Part shown: positions 37,901 through 48,042 of the stretch, in pieces | How the letters are laid out: the number at the start of each line of letters is the position of its first letter | Position numbering within the stretch: the first letter of the stretch is position 1 | The notes under the pieces: model-generated | Seen by the model: only the letters and a program-made list of their open reading frames with translations | Told to the model about the DNA's origin: nothing | Database searches by the model: none | Position numbers and translations under genes: made by a program | Source of the DNA: Steromphala cineraria | Taxonomy: Eukaryota; Mollusca; Gastropoda; Trochida; Trochidae | DNA length: 64,000 nucleotides | Assembly (NCBI GenBank): GCA_916613615.1 | Contig: OU744725.1 | Location: forward strand, 64,984,575 to 65,048,574 | Direction of reading: 5' to 3'

Positions 37901-39790
37901 ATAATGTCGTGTGGATGATGGGTAGTTCTTTTTTGGCTTTTCTGTAGGCTTGTTGCACGTAGCACTCATTGCAAAATGACGTTTCTACCTCACCGGAAAT
38001 GGCAGACCAAACCAAATTATCGCCCCTTATCCCTAAGAGGGCGCTCTCCGATATTTACGTCAGGGGGAGATAACTTGTGTTTGGTCTCCCATTCCTTTCG
38101 TTGTTTCCCCGTGACGGAAGAGGTCGCAAAGGGAGATAATTTTCAGGGGAGGTAACAACCCTTATTGAACTGGGCTATAGCACTAGGACAATGGGCTGTG
38201 TAATATCCTTTTTGAAATCTAGTCTACTTCCACTTATAAATCTACTCCTTTATTATATCAGGGATCTTCCCTGATTATACTTCCTGGTAAAGAAAAATAT
38301 ATGAAATTTGATCAGTTTAATTTATATAGATACTTTTAAAATGAGCAAGTTAACCCATTAGGGCAAACTGCCCGAGGTTCGGACACCACCCGAAGTCGCC
38401 CGAACTTCGGACACTTTTGATTATTAGCTGACGCAGTTATACGTGCAATATCTACATGTCATTTGTTTCAAAATGTTTCTTTGCAATCTGTCTTGATATA
38501 TATTTCTCTTGATAAACATTTTATTATCGTACCTATTTCCCAACTTACTTTTTCGGACAGGGGCAATAAACTGGTTCATGGAGGAAATTGGCAAAATATT
38601 TGGTTTCATGTAAATGTTTGCACAAATTTCAGGAAATGTAGGAAGCGCCAAAAGATCATATGCTTTATTTGTTTTAAAAGAGAAACTACTATATAATCAA
38701 ACTCCGATAAATATTTGCAATTAAAAAGTGAATTTAGAAGAAAATATCGGGATTTTCGAAATATATGAAAATGACCTTGGTTCGGACAGTTTTGACCATG
38801 GTTCGGACACTTATAAATTTTCCTTATAGAGAATTGAAAAAAGTATAAATTATCTAACATCTGCTAAGGAAACATAGAGGAACATTCAACCTACACGTAT
38901 TAAAAAATTATTTACTCCTAATTCATTTAGTTTAGCCTGTACAGTGTTTTTGCGTCAATGCTTGCAAATGCCATTGTGACGTCATCAGATTCTAGCGGCG
39001 CATTCGGGATTTGTCGAGAGGTTTATCTTCGGAAAGGAAGCCGTGTATTATCAAAATATTGAATATCAGATTTGCAAAATATTGGTATATAATTGTAAAT
39101 AAACGAGTCAATGTGTGTTGGGTGATACAATTAACCTTTTTGGGGCATATATTAAAACTGTGATGTATGCGAGTGGTACTGTCCGAGGTTAGGTCAAGAC
39201 TGTCCAAACCCCGGGCGAGTTGATATACACAATGAAAACCGTTAATTTCAGTTTATTTACAAACATTTCCACAAAAATAAATCGTAATACAATACAAAAT
39301 TTCATTCCTAGTGGTATAATCGGCTTAAAATGTTTTCTTCCAATGATAATTTACAGTACGATCTTTGAAAATATTTGGATCAGAACACCGTCCGAACCTC
39401 GGTCAGTTTGCCCTACGTCGCAATGAAATGGGATTAGTTATGGAATAAATTCTCGGGAAATAAACAATAAAGTAGTAAATGTTCTGTTTACTAGCGACTT
39501 TTGTGTAATATTGAAGTCAATACCGGCGTGATATACTGATAAATATGGTAATGTTCCCTCTTTGACTTGAGTTCTTATCTACTCTAACACGTCTAGACAT
39601 GTTCAAGCGCCGTTGAACAGCCATGAGTTGGAAACTAGGCGCTCAACAAATCCATTATTATTATTACAAAACAACAACTTGAACGAGTCCTAAGTATTTA
39701 TTCTTTTGTACTTACTCGCTCGCAGATTTCCTGTATGTCCTCAGTGGCTGGCATGCTTTCTCCAATACCTCCACACATGACTTGAGCCAT
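28920..39790 (-). CDS. CSTB-like: cystatin A/B (stefin-type cysteine protease inhibitor), complete, 3 exons
   Basis: Exons are 39716-39790 (start ATG at 39790), 29840-29941 and 28920-29048 (stop at 28920-28922). All borders are GT/AG in phase 0. The product is 101 residues, close to the usual ~98 of stefins. It begins MAQVMCGGIGESMPATEDIQ, which holds the N-terminal MCGG that enters the protease cleft. The first hairpin is QMLAG (QVVAG in vertebrate stefins), and LPHTG gives the second hairpin. The segment VDIGDEHVHLRIF matches the VHVGDE-VHLRVF strand. There is no signal peptide, as expected for a cytosolic inhibitor of papain-like cathepsins. Exon positions match the human gene. Intron 1 is about 9.8 kb and is mostly made of two transposons. 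CACGTG sites lie just upstream of the start. Confidence 0.96.
29089..29263. repeat. short tandem duplication in cystatin intron 2
   Basis: A segment of about 50 bases (tctcat-acacattctccttc, then ctgatagaacaacat) occurs at 29089 and again at 29212, with a few differences. The spacing is about 123 bases. Confidence 0.6.
30206..34623 (+). pseudogene. SAP-SWIM-YqaJ nuclease gene of the ISL2EU-type element, disrupted
   Basis: Part 1 (30206 to about 30612) codes a SAP DNA-binding helix pair (KVRELKQYLRERGAHVSGSK) and ends at FYHDGHVHTV. Part 2 (about 32735-32912) continues it and codes the first half of a SWIM zinc finger, CTC. After a GT/AG intron (32913-33485), part 3 completes the finger as ACNH and runs through a lysine-rich linker. 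A TAA at 33784-33786 interrupts the frame, which stays open on the other side to 34623. That last part has the YqaJ/lambda-exonuclease fold signature: WGRTHEPAAR, GCSPDAML and GVLEIKCPY, i.e. the PD...ExK nuclease residues, then YYFQIQGQMGV. The 2.1-kb insertion at 30613-32744 and the TAA mark it as non-functional unless the stop is read through. A short upstream frame starts at 30191. Confidence 0.85.
30613..32744. mobile_element. ~2.13-kb insertion in the SAP-SWIM-YqaJ gene, flanked by a 10-bp duplication
   Basis: ATACTGTGAG occurs at 30603-30612 and again at 32735-32744. Removing the stretch with one copy leaves an uninterrupted reading frame that lines up with the paralogue at 53806. That is strong evidence for an insertion with target duplication (8-10 bp) rather than an intron. 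The ends show only weak inverted similarity (AGACCGAAA versus AGGTCGAGA). A hairpin CTCTACCTGC/GCAGGTAGAG sits at about 32691-32724. No transposase was found. The duplication length would fit hAT or MULE types. Confidence 0.7.
35411..35600. repeat. hairpin repeat (CTTCTTTATTTTC family), copy B
   Basis: The arms pair aacaacttctttattttcac (about 35467) with its complement ending near 35573. They extend outward to aacatag/ctatgt and inward to the cattgtg/tatcac part. The loop holds ttcggtgta and ccgaaacgt. The left flank ggcattctagaagttga matches copy A. It lies between the two converging genes of the ISL2EU-type element, downstream of both stop codons. Confidence 0.75.
35624..37969 (-). pseudogene. 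THAP + DDE_Tnp_4 transposase of the ISL2EU-type element, decayed
   Basis: Exon 1 (37646-37969, ATG at 37969) codes a THAP zinc finger: YCCVCSNYR at the N-terminus, a conserved W in KLEAKWLRRI and ICLEHF giving C2CH. The second exon starts at 36846 after tttttttag and is in phase. It carries a premature TAG at 36787-36789. Next come a helix-turn-helix block (LADRFHISKATCSNIINVW) and the transposase core. The first catalytic D is in CRVIID (about 36130), but one base is lost right after it, so the frame moves. The second D is in MADKGF and the third residue E in RIDVERAIERVK. The stop is at 35624-35626. The layout is that of Harbinger/IS5-like transposases. It is inactive because of the nonsense codon and the frameshift. 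Confidence 0.88.
38361..39413. mobile_element. 1053-bp MITE with GGGCAAACTG-CCGAGGTTCGGAC ends
   Basis: The ends GGGCAAACTGCCCGAGGTTC and (complemented) GGGCAAACTGACCGAGGTTC are inverted repeats, each flanked by TA (38359-38360 and 39414-39415). GGTTCGGACA and its relatives recur inside, near 38780, 38802 and 39181. No protein is coded. It is the second transposon in cystatin intron 1. Confidence 0.8.
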
Positions 39791-39887
39791 ATTTGTCTAC
39801 GGTTATCACTGATATCAGCGAAATCAAGAAGAGTTATCGAGTTGTTTTGCTTGTGCAGTGAACTTGTTCCTGAAAATAACTCACACT

Positions 39888-39953
39888 CACGTGATCCTGA
39901 TTCATATCACGTGACCTCCATCCACGTGACTAGTCCAACAGGAAGTGACGTCG
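39888..39953 (-). promoter_or_regulatory. CACGTG cluster upstream of cystatin
   Basis: Three CACGTG E-boxes lie at 39888-39893, 39908-39913 and 39923-39928. Two are extended as CACGTGAC, close to the GTCACGTGAC (CLEAR) form bound by TFEB/MITF-type factors. An AGGAAGTG ETS-like site and TGACGTCG follow by 39953. They start about 100 bases upstream of the cystatin ATG. Binding and function are inferred. Confidence 0.45.
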
Positions 39954-40317
39954 ACGGAATAGCTTTAGTCGAATGCAGGTCGAATGAGATTTATTGGATA
40001 CGATTATAGTCGTGTGTAATCTTTAAAGGTAATCTTCATCTACATTTTTGTTTCAAATTATGTTTATAAAGATCCACTTTATGAAATTGCGACTGAATCC
40101 AATGACTTATTACCACCAAGCAATGTCAAAGGATTAAGTCGCATAAGCGAGATCGGAGCCCTGAATCAGGAGTTAGTGATGAATGGCTTACCACATTATG
40201 TGCAACAAACCAACTTTTATCATTAACTAAAAGTGGAACCAAAGCAGACATAATAAATATTTGTTAAAAATGTTGAAATCATTAGATGATATTTTCAAAC
40301 TAGTCCCTTATTAATGA

Positions 40318-40590
40318 GAACAAGTTGTATGGATTTACAACTTCTTTATTGCAAGAGGTCGACGTTTCGGTGTAGGTACTAACACCGTTTTCAAGCAACA
40401 TTTGCTTGAAAACGGTGTTAGTACCTCATTTGCTTGAAAACGGTGTTAGTACCTACACCGAAACGTCATTTGCTTGAAAACGGTGTTAGTACCTACACCG
40501 AAACGTCGCACTCTTGCAATAAAGAAGTTGTAAATCCATATAACTTGTTCTCATTCATCTTACCAACTTCTAAATGCCTCTTAAAGAAGT
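40318..40590. repeat. hairpin repeat (CTTCTTTATT family), copy C, with expanded arm
   Basis: One arm (40328-40407) reads acaacttctttattgcaaga, then cgtttcggtgtaggtactaa, then acaccgttttcaagca. The other side holds three tandem partial copies of the complementary arm (about 40403-40510) before aataaagaagttgtaaatcc. A long perfect stem is possible. The right flank accaacttctaaatgcc is the complement of the left flank of copy B, so the family has TIR-like outer ends. Confidence 0.75.
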
Positions 40591-40702
40591 AGTCCCCTAT
40601 TAGTTATTTGTTATTTATTTGAAAATATAAATTTATCAAGTACAATTCGGGTACTTCTATTATATCTTGTTGACATAAAGATACTTCTTGAGCAGTGCTT
40701 TC

Positions 40703-40815
40703 ATAATGTCATGTGACATCACACTATACATGTATTTATAAGATATATTATATATCTTATAATTATATAGTGTGATGTCACAAACATTATGAGTGTGATG
40801 TCACAAACTTTATGA
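40703..40815. repeat. palindromic AT-rich repeat with tandem tgtgatgtcac
   Basis: gacatcacactata pairs with tatagtgtgatgtc across an AT-rich centre (aagatatattatatatctt). The phrase gtgtgatgtcacaaac then repeats in tandem. No coding capacity. Confidence 0.5.
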
Positions 40816-42040
40816 CGCCCTTAATTGTCGTGACATCATATGTAGTCTAAGGAAGAAACGGACAAGATCTGCACAACGCAGATCGTGCTTTTAGATAGCC
40901 TATATATAGGCCTATACCTTGATCTCACATTAGCAATATCTATTTAGGGTGATTAAGTAAATAAATAGGCCTACCCATTATTTCGTCGTGTCACTTCGCT
41001 TAAGAAGCGATTTCTATAGAATGTTTCTTTTTATGTATCGTCAGTTGGAAGTGAGTAGCTAGATATTGCCAACATGTATTTGTGACCACCCAATGCAAAA
41101 TACCACACTGTAGGAAGCGGACGTATAATATAAAACGTTACGATAAGAGCTCTGGGAACACTAGGCCTATATTTCGAATACAGTGGTCATTAGCAGGGAT
41201 TGGGAAAATAACGGACCATGGGCCATTATGCAAAATGGATGAAAACGTGACCCATAAATTATTGAAGTTTTCTATTGATATTAGGGCAATATGGCCACTT
41301 TGAAAATGCGGAAATAACATACAAGTATAGAAATGACCCTTTTGCCAAAAACATCTTTCCCAATCCATGCATTAGATATCGTTGAAGTCGTCTCAAACTA
41401 TAGACCCATATATCAATTGAACACCCAAAAAGAAATTCACAGTTCAGCTAATTTGAAATCGAGATTTCAAGCAAAAATGAAGACTCATTCTATAAAAAAA
41501 ATTACGTAATTTTCGCTGATGATAATTTTGTCATGCGGCTTATAGCTATATGCTTTGAATCATTTGGGGAAAATAAATGTTTTAAACGAACATTTAAGGT
41601 AAAAGATTGACAATTATGAACAGAAAATAAGAAAGATTAAAACAAATTATGAGATTGTTGGAAGATTTCGACAATCGACACCTTCTCACTCTTGAAACGT
41701 TCCCAGTAGAATGTCGCACTCGGAAATTCAAAGATGGTTTCGATTCGAATTCCAGTGGTCGGTTGACGTTTTCGAATGACCGTTTAATGGCAGCCAAGTT
41801 TTCAAATTCAAAAAGTTTAAATTTTGTTCGCGATCTCAATTTCTGGATGTCATCATAACTTATCAAAATTATCGTTTTTATTGCCTCGTACAAAACAAGC
41901 GTGGGAAAGGTCGGGTTCGTAGAGTAAAAACCCAATTGATATCAGTATATGTACTGTGGGGTTTATACAAAAGACTGGTGTCAGATCATCATTGAGGCAC
42001 ATCATGAAAGGCATCTGGACAGCACATGGTAAGCGGGTGA

Positions 42041-42420
42041 TCATTGAACAGTGGTGGGGTCAAAATTCGTACTTTTCAGCGATATTGTCAAAGTTCTCAA
42101 ACGTTTCGGGGCGGGTTTGTAACATTTATGTCCACCCAGTGCATCGAGGATATCAATGATACGTCTCCTCATGGATGACGTCATGCAGACGTTTGATGAC
42201 GTTATAGGTGGAAATATTATCCATGCTCCTCTTTATCTAGAGCAATTTCCATCTCATTATAAATCGTGACAAAGGATCGCTGACGATTCCTAAATTGTCT
42301 GTCGAGATGACCCCACAGTTGTTCTTTTCGGTTCATGTCCTGGGAACAGGCAAGCCACGGCAAAACGTGAAATTTTTACGCCAACCGCAGTCTCTCCCGT
42401 CGATGCTGGGCGATAAAAAA
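42041..42420 (-). pseudogene. Tc1/mariner-like transposase C-terminal remnant
   Basis: On the minus strand the region reads VLPWLACSQDMNRKEQLWGH and then RQFRNRQ. This corresponds to the last catalytic segment of Tc1-like DDE transposases, usually WPA-SPDMNPIEHLWD. In a shifted frame SMRRRIIDILDALGGHKCY follows and the protein stops at 42041-42043. At least two frameshifts separate the blocks, and the expected P-I-E of the motif has become R-K-E. The N-terminal part was not found. It is a dead fragment. Confidence 0.75.
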
Positions 42421-43479
42421 ATTTCCTCTTAAGGGACGGTTATGTCTGATACCGAGAACGAAGTTTCCTTAGTATTGCGTGTTGACTTATTGGATGTCCT
42501 AGAGTTGTTGCCACCGTTGTCGCCTCAGTTACGCGTTGGTTGCAAAAGTGGATGTTTCGTAAACCGTAATGCCGTGCATCCGAACCTTGTAGCAGTCTGG
42601 ACCTCTGTCCCCCTATCTACCGACACCTCGCTGCAGCTCGCCTCCTGGTAGTCTAGGCATTTCTTTTTTAAACTTTCAACAGTTTTATTTCAGACGTCTT
42701 ATTTGTTTTCTACTTCAGTACTTGCATTAAGAGCCAATGGCTGAAAACATGATTTACTATTGGTAGTGATGCATGGTACCATGAATAACGACCCGTTTCA
42801 TCGATGTGATTACCCCCGTATCCTACTCAAGACAATGACTTTGTGAACAAATTTTGTTCCCTTTCAAAATTGAACCCCAAAAAATGTTTCGAACCTATAC
42901 TTTCTCTTGCCGCTAAATTTAGAGATATATTCTGATGGTTCATGGCAGTACCTGCTGATATTGAAAGATTTATAGAGAATATCTGCAGATATAGCAAATG
43001 GTGTGCACATGATCCTGCGCAATGTTCCGTTTACCGCTATCAGAGACGACAACGTGCTGTCTCGCGAGACCGGTGTGTGTGTCAATGTGACCTGCTAATC
43101 AATGGATAATTAGCTTCCCTTAGTAGTTATGTTTAGCGCTTCGAGCATGTTATGTCGTGGATTTGTGCTCAATGTAAATATTCTTATCAACAATACACAA
43201 TTTTACAACAGGGATTGGATTCTCGAATTGTACCCTATAATAAAATCTAAAAATTCAAACCTGAATGTGTCACGATAAACCTGCATTCAAATTTAAACGA
43301 AATCAGTCATGACAAAAAGATTTGAGCGTAATTCTAAATCTATTATATCACGCTCAAACTTTATTTCTTGGCCGATCTCGTTCAAAATTGAAATTATCTA
43401 AAAATAATATTATAGGGTCCAATCCGAGATTCGAACTCATGTAGACAGAACATTTGTTTGTCAATCCAGCCAGTGAGTG

Positions 43480-45021
43480 ATGTCGTTCCGGGACGTGTCT
43501 AAGATCGAGGAGCTCCTGGAGCTGTACGAGGAGGAGGACCTGCTGTGGAACACCAGTCACGAGCACTACTACAGGAAGGACATGCGCAGACAGGCGCACA
43601 ACAGGATCAGCGCCATGTTGGGGGTCACAGGTGCGTGTTCAGAATCTGAATCTTACGCAATGAGACCGAATCTATTGCTCATATCTAGGCTCTGTCCTAT
43701 CAACTCACTGTCCATGATCATGTTTAACTGGGTAATGTCACAATTAAACTCTGTAGCCTACTTTGATCAATTTTATTTTCTATTCAAATTGAACTACCTT
43801 ACTAGTACTTGCACTCTCAACAGAGAAATTCATAGGCCTATGACGCTATAACCGTATTATGATATGGGATACACGCTATAACTGTATGATTCAGGTCTAT
43901 GAGGCTATAACCGTATGATGCTATAGGATACACGCTATATTGATATGATTCAGGTCGAGAAGTGACAAGGAAGATCACCAACCTGAGGACATACTACGGC
44001 AGGGAGATCAGCAAGGTCAAATCGTCCAGGCTCAAGGCCGCCAAGGGAGGCGATCTGTACGTGTCTAAATGGGAACACTTCAACACAATGGACCGGTTTC
44101 TCTCCGCATTCATCACGGCTAGGAAACCAATTTGTCTTCCAGAGGGTGTATGTCATTTTCCTCTTACACAAAGTCAAAGTACCCCTCGTTTCCAGAACGT
44201 CTTCATCCCAATCTAATAAAGATTTATCCCTTGCAGCAAAGAGTATAATCCAATTTGTGTAAAATATCTATCCCCTATGTTAATTTAATCTTTGTCTTGT
44301 GAGATAGTAGCTTATACCTTTATCTGACAGGTTTTTGAAATATTGATATTTCTCATACACGGATGGAAATGGATAATATTGATAAAATATTTTGAATAAA
44401 CTGGTGGATACTCTTTCCCGCAGGGAAGCTTTCTTGTAAAACGAAAATATCGGTTGTTGCTTCATTCTGTTTCATTAAGTAACACGCAATTCATTATGAT
44501 AGACATAACCGCTATCTAATGCCGATTCTTCTCGATAGGAACCGGAAGACGACGGAGCGGAACAGGAAGAACCGGAAGACGATATAGGAGACTATCAGAT
44601 ACTCAAACAGGAAGACGCATGTCCGGTAGAAGAAACAGAGGACACGCCTTCTGGATCCAGGAAGCGGAAGAATGAAGAAGAGAAGTCACGTGATCACCAG
44701 ACAGGAAGTGACGTCAAAGCTAGGCCGCGTAGAATTTACAAGAGGAACCACGATTATGACCAAAATGATGTCTCCAATCAAGAAGTTGTTCAACCAATAT
44801 CTAGTCGTGCTAGAAATTCGATGACCAAAGAAGACGGCGAAGATGTGTTTGGAAGGCATGTCGGAAACGAACTGAGACTCATCTCTGATTTTCGTACACG
44901 TCAGCTGATAAAGCTGAAGATTCAGAAGCTTTTGTTCGATGCCCAGTGTGGAGATCTGTCGGCCGACTCGTCTTGTAATGTACACACCGGCCTAGGTTCA
45001 TCTTCGCCTACAGGTGTGTAG
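43480..45021 (+). CDS. MADF-BESS domain transcriptional regulator, 3 exons
   Basis: Exons are 43480-43630, 43954-44145 and 44549-45021. The ATG at 43480 is preceded by an in-frame GTG, and I chose the ATG. The N-terminus (IEELLELYEEEDLLWNTS, then YYRKDMRRQAHNRISAML, then REVTRKITNLRTYYGREISK) is a MADF (Myb/SANT-like) DNA-binding domain of about 90 residues. An acidic and basic linker follows (EPEDDIGDY, GSRKRKNEEEKSRD). The last ~60 residues hold a BESS-type interaction motif (ELRLISDFRTRQLIKLKIQK). The phase of intron 2 fits best if exon 3 starts after the AG at 44547-44548; the stronger-looking AG at 44537-44538 would shift the frame. Such proteins are usually nuclear. The stop is TAG at 45019. 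The upstream region has no clear second gene. Confidence 0.88.
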
Positions 45022-46669
45022 GGAGTGGAAGAAGGAAAATCGTGTTCTGTAAATGTGGATTGCCACTTGTAAACCTTTTACCTGATTAACTTTCTCGAGG
45101 TATGCGTGTGTATGACGCGTATTGCCGAGAAGAGAAAGGGTCCAACTTCATACATAGGAGATCTGGTAGGGGCTTGTTGAGATGTGAAAGTTGAAGTTTA
45201 ATCGTCGTGGGTCAATGCAGGGAAATCTACGTCGTGAAGGAGAATGAAAAATGAATGTTTACCATCATATTATGTTAATGTCTCTGTTTCGGGAGAACCT
45301 TGGATCTGATGTTAAAATAATTAGTCGAGGTGTCGACGTATGACATATTAAATGGTACCCATGAAGGACAAGATTCAATATCAGATACATATTACTTAAA
45401 GAAAATAAGGAAAATTGTTACCATGAGCATCACTCAATACATTTTGTTCAGGCAATATACAGATGTTAAAGATATTGCTCAAGGTCCAAAGAGAAGGTGC
45501 TGCAGTTTAATCTGATATTAACTTATATATTGCTTTCGAGAAGGGGAACATCAATATCAAATGGAGGACTGGTTCGCTTCTGTCTCTGCATTGAGACAAT
45601 AACTGAGAACATACTTAATATAAAGAGTTGCAGCGCACTTACTCTACAGTTGACTTTATCATTAATCAAACTGATGAATGGCATATATCATCAATACCCT
45701 CCTTTAAAATACTGTTTCATACTTTTATCCTCGTGGAAATAGAAATAAAATTGTTTTGGACGTTTTTTATTACTCGGCTTATTTTTGTAATCCCTACTTA
45801 TGTTGAAAGAACTTATTAGTTATCTTGTGTTAAGGACTGTTAACATTATTAAAAACGGGAATGTATAAATTATTCCAATGCAATTTGATATCACTAATTA
45901 TACTATTAAAGGACAGTACGGGAATGACATGTTCGACTGATTGAACTTTTGATTTCTACATTAAGTTTTAACTATGACATTTTGTATTTAGTCTTATTAA
46001 AGTGCTTCTTTTAAAATCGCGCGATTACCCAACAGTCCCGACGAGAAGTTCACTCACAGTTTGACTTAGTTTTAAAAGCCAAATGAATCTACACACAAAA
46101 GTTCGTCACTCACATTAATCCTACTAAGATAATTATGTTGTTTGCAACAATCTTCATAATTTTATTTGAATTCTGTCCTTATCATCGAAGTTCATTTCCC
46201 AATTCAATCCGGCGTGATGCGAATAGCAGTTGCGAACACATGCACTTGACCTTTACACAGACGGTATTGTTTGATATAGCAAATTAGATCATATACAGTA
46301 TCTTCTCAATGCCTTTAACTTCTTTATTAGGACAGTTTACCTGCAATATAGCTTCAAATTTGATTTGTAAAACAGGGATAATGACCTTATAATGCCAATT
46401 CCATCATGGGTGACAGACGGTGTTCTTGTACTGTATTTCATTAGCTGGTCTTTTTCTAACCTTTCAGTACTAATCTTATGAGGTTTGAGATTGATCAAAA
46501 TATAAACTACCTACCCAGACATGGCGGAAATAAAACCTTAGCATCGTTCCAAACTAGTTTTACATTGCAAATTTTACATATACAGTATCTTCTCCATGCT
46601 TTTAACTGAATTAACCAATCCGTTCGCTAATGCTGAGGCTATCATTAACGGTGCACAAATCGCCCCCCC

Positions 46670-46700
<31 letters not shown>

Positions 46701-47640
46701 ACCATCTTCAGAAAAATAGAAAAAACAAGAACCAAACCAATAGTTACACCAGTAGAACGTAAATGGCAAAACTTTTACCAACAACAGAGATGAGATGTCC
46801 AAACTCATGTTTAAGTTGAGAAATTCGTTCTACATTGCTCTAAATGTATGATCATAGATTGCAAAAATTAACGACACTGTTCAACTGCAATGTCAAATGT
46901 CGCGGAATCTTCAAGCGTAGTCAAACATTGAAGGGTTCTTAATGTTAACGTACAAGCTTAGGTCCATGTGTACCTCGTTAAGGGACTTCAATAAAACTTG
47001 AGGCTAAAGACAAATATTTTCAGAGGATTTGATTTGTTACGTTTAAGTAATCACTTACTTCAAATGTGACTTGTAAGTGATGTCAGTAACTCATTTTATT
47101 CAATAATAAATACTCGCAAGAGATATATCGACACAAGTTTAAAAAGATTTTTTGACATTTTTTGACAGTTGATGTCTCCCATTTGCAATAAAATGTCATC
47201 ACCTGCTTCCACCCGAAAATAAATGCTTCGAGGTTGAATCTATCGTGACTTATACATTGCTGTTTAAGATATTACAATAGCGAAAAGTAAAATGTTTTAA
47301 TGCCTTGAACGCATGAATACTTGGAATTGACTGTAAACAGTTTATGGTCCTCAACTTTATGAAAATATTATCAATTAGTAACAAATAATTCTGTTTTTCC
47401 AGTTACATTGTTCACTTCGTGAGTCACTAGGGCCTGTGAAGTAAATAAATAAATAAATACATGTAAATAAACCTGGTACATAAAAAGGAAATAAATGTAG
47501 ATTTGATTAAGTATTAATTACATGTCAAAATAATGAACGACAAATGTAAGGTTGTAATCAGTAATCTATAAAAGACATAAATAATGTACATTGAAATCAG
47601 TGTAAAATTACACGTAAAAGGGATTAACGACAATTAGCTC
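45022..47640. other. gene-free stretch with a poly-C tract
   Basis: No exon was recognised. A run of about 27 C bases followed by A bases lies at 46663-46700 and explains the proline-rich open frames there. An AAATA repeat lies near 47440. Confidence 0.45.
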
Positions 47641-47759
47641 GCTGGTAGATAAACATGATCCTATGATCGTTACTAGTCAATGGAGAGAGCAAACAAGCCT
47701 GGAAGACATTATCGTCACCTATGTAGATAAATCGATCCTATCAATATTTTACGACATCC

Positions 47760-48041
47760 GGGGGAGTCGAGATCGAACAGTTCATGGCAGCACTTTTATT
47801 GAGTTGCAGACGAAATGGGCCGGACAGCAGACGAGTCAAAATAACGGAGGTAACCACTTCAATGTCGAAGCTCTGACGACTCATATCGTGATCGTTCTTT
47901 GAAAGTTTTAGAGTTAGCCACGCCCCGAAATGCTAAGCGGCGTTATGGAGCTTTTCCACGCCAGGTTTGATTGTTTTGTGCCACGAAAGAAACGCAGAGC
48001 ACAATTGATCGAAGACACAAGAGGATGAGAGGCGTTTCAAG
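47760..48041 (+). other. possible 5' non-coding exon
   Basis: The stretch is less AT-rich than its surroundings, has a GC-box-like gccacgcccc near 47918 and ends gcgtttcaag followed by GTAAGTTGG at 48042, a strong splice donor. No coding frame is convincing. It could be the first exon of a plus-strand gene whose later exons I could not identify. Confidence 0.25.
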
Positions 48042-48042
48042 G

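Larger units (their letters stand above)
30100..38175. mobile_element. 8076-bp ISL2EU-type transposon with two convergent genes
   Basis: The left end reads GCGCAGTTTATTAAGGGTTG and the right end, complemented, GCCCAGTTCAATAAGGGTTG. Imperfect similarity continues for about 45 bases through TTACCTCCC. TA lies outside both ends (30098-30099 and 38176-38177). The left half codes a plus-strand SAP-SWIM-YqaJ protein. The right half codes a minus-strand THAP plus DDE_Tnp_4 transposase. The genes converge near 34.6-35.6 kb, where a hairpin repeat sits. From memory, ISL2EU elements carry exactly this pair, a Harbinger-like transposase and a YqaJ nuclease. Both genes are broken here, so the copy is not autonomous. 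The whole unit lies in cystatin intron 1. Confidence 0.88.

Noticed and set aside
43477..43479. GTG as the start of the MADF-BESS protein
   Set aside because: An ATG follows directly, and GTG starts are exceptional in animal nuclear genes.
44686..44985. 99-codon minus-strand open frame
   Set aside because: It is antisense to MADF-BESS exon 3 and has no motif.
46596..46808. Proline-rich and glycine-rich open frames
   Set aside because: Both are readings of a single poly-C/poly-A tract.
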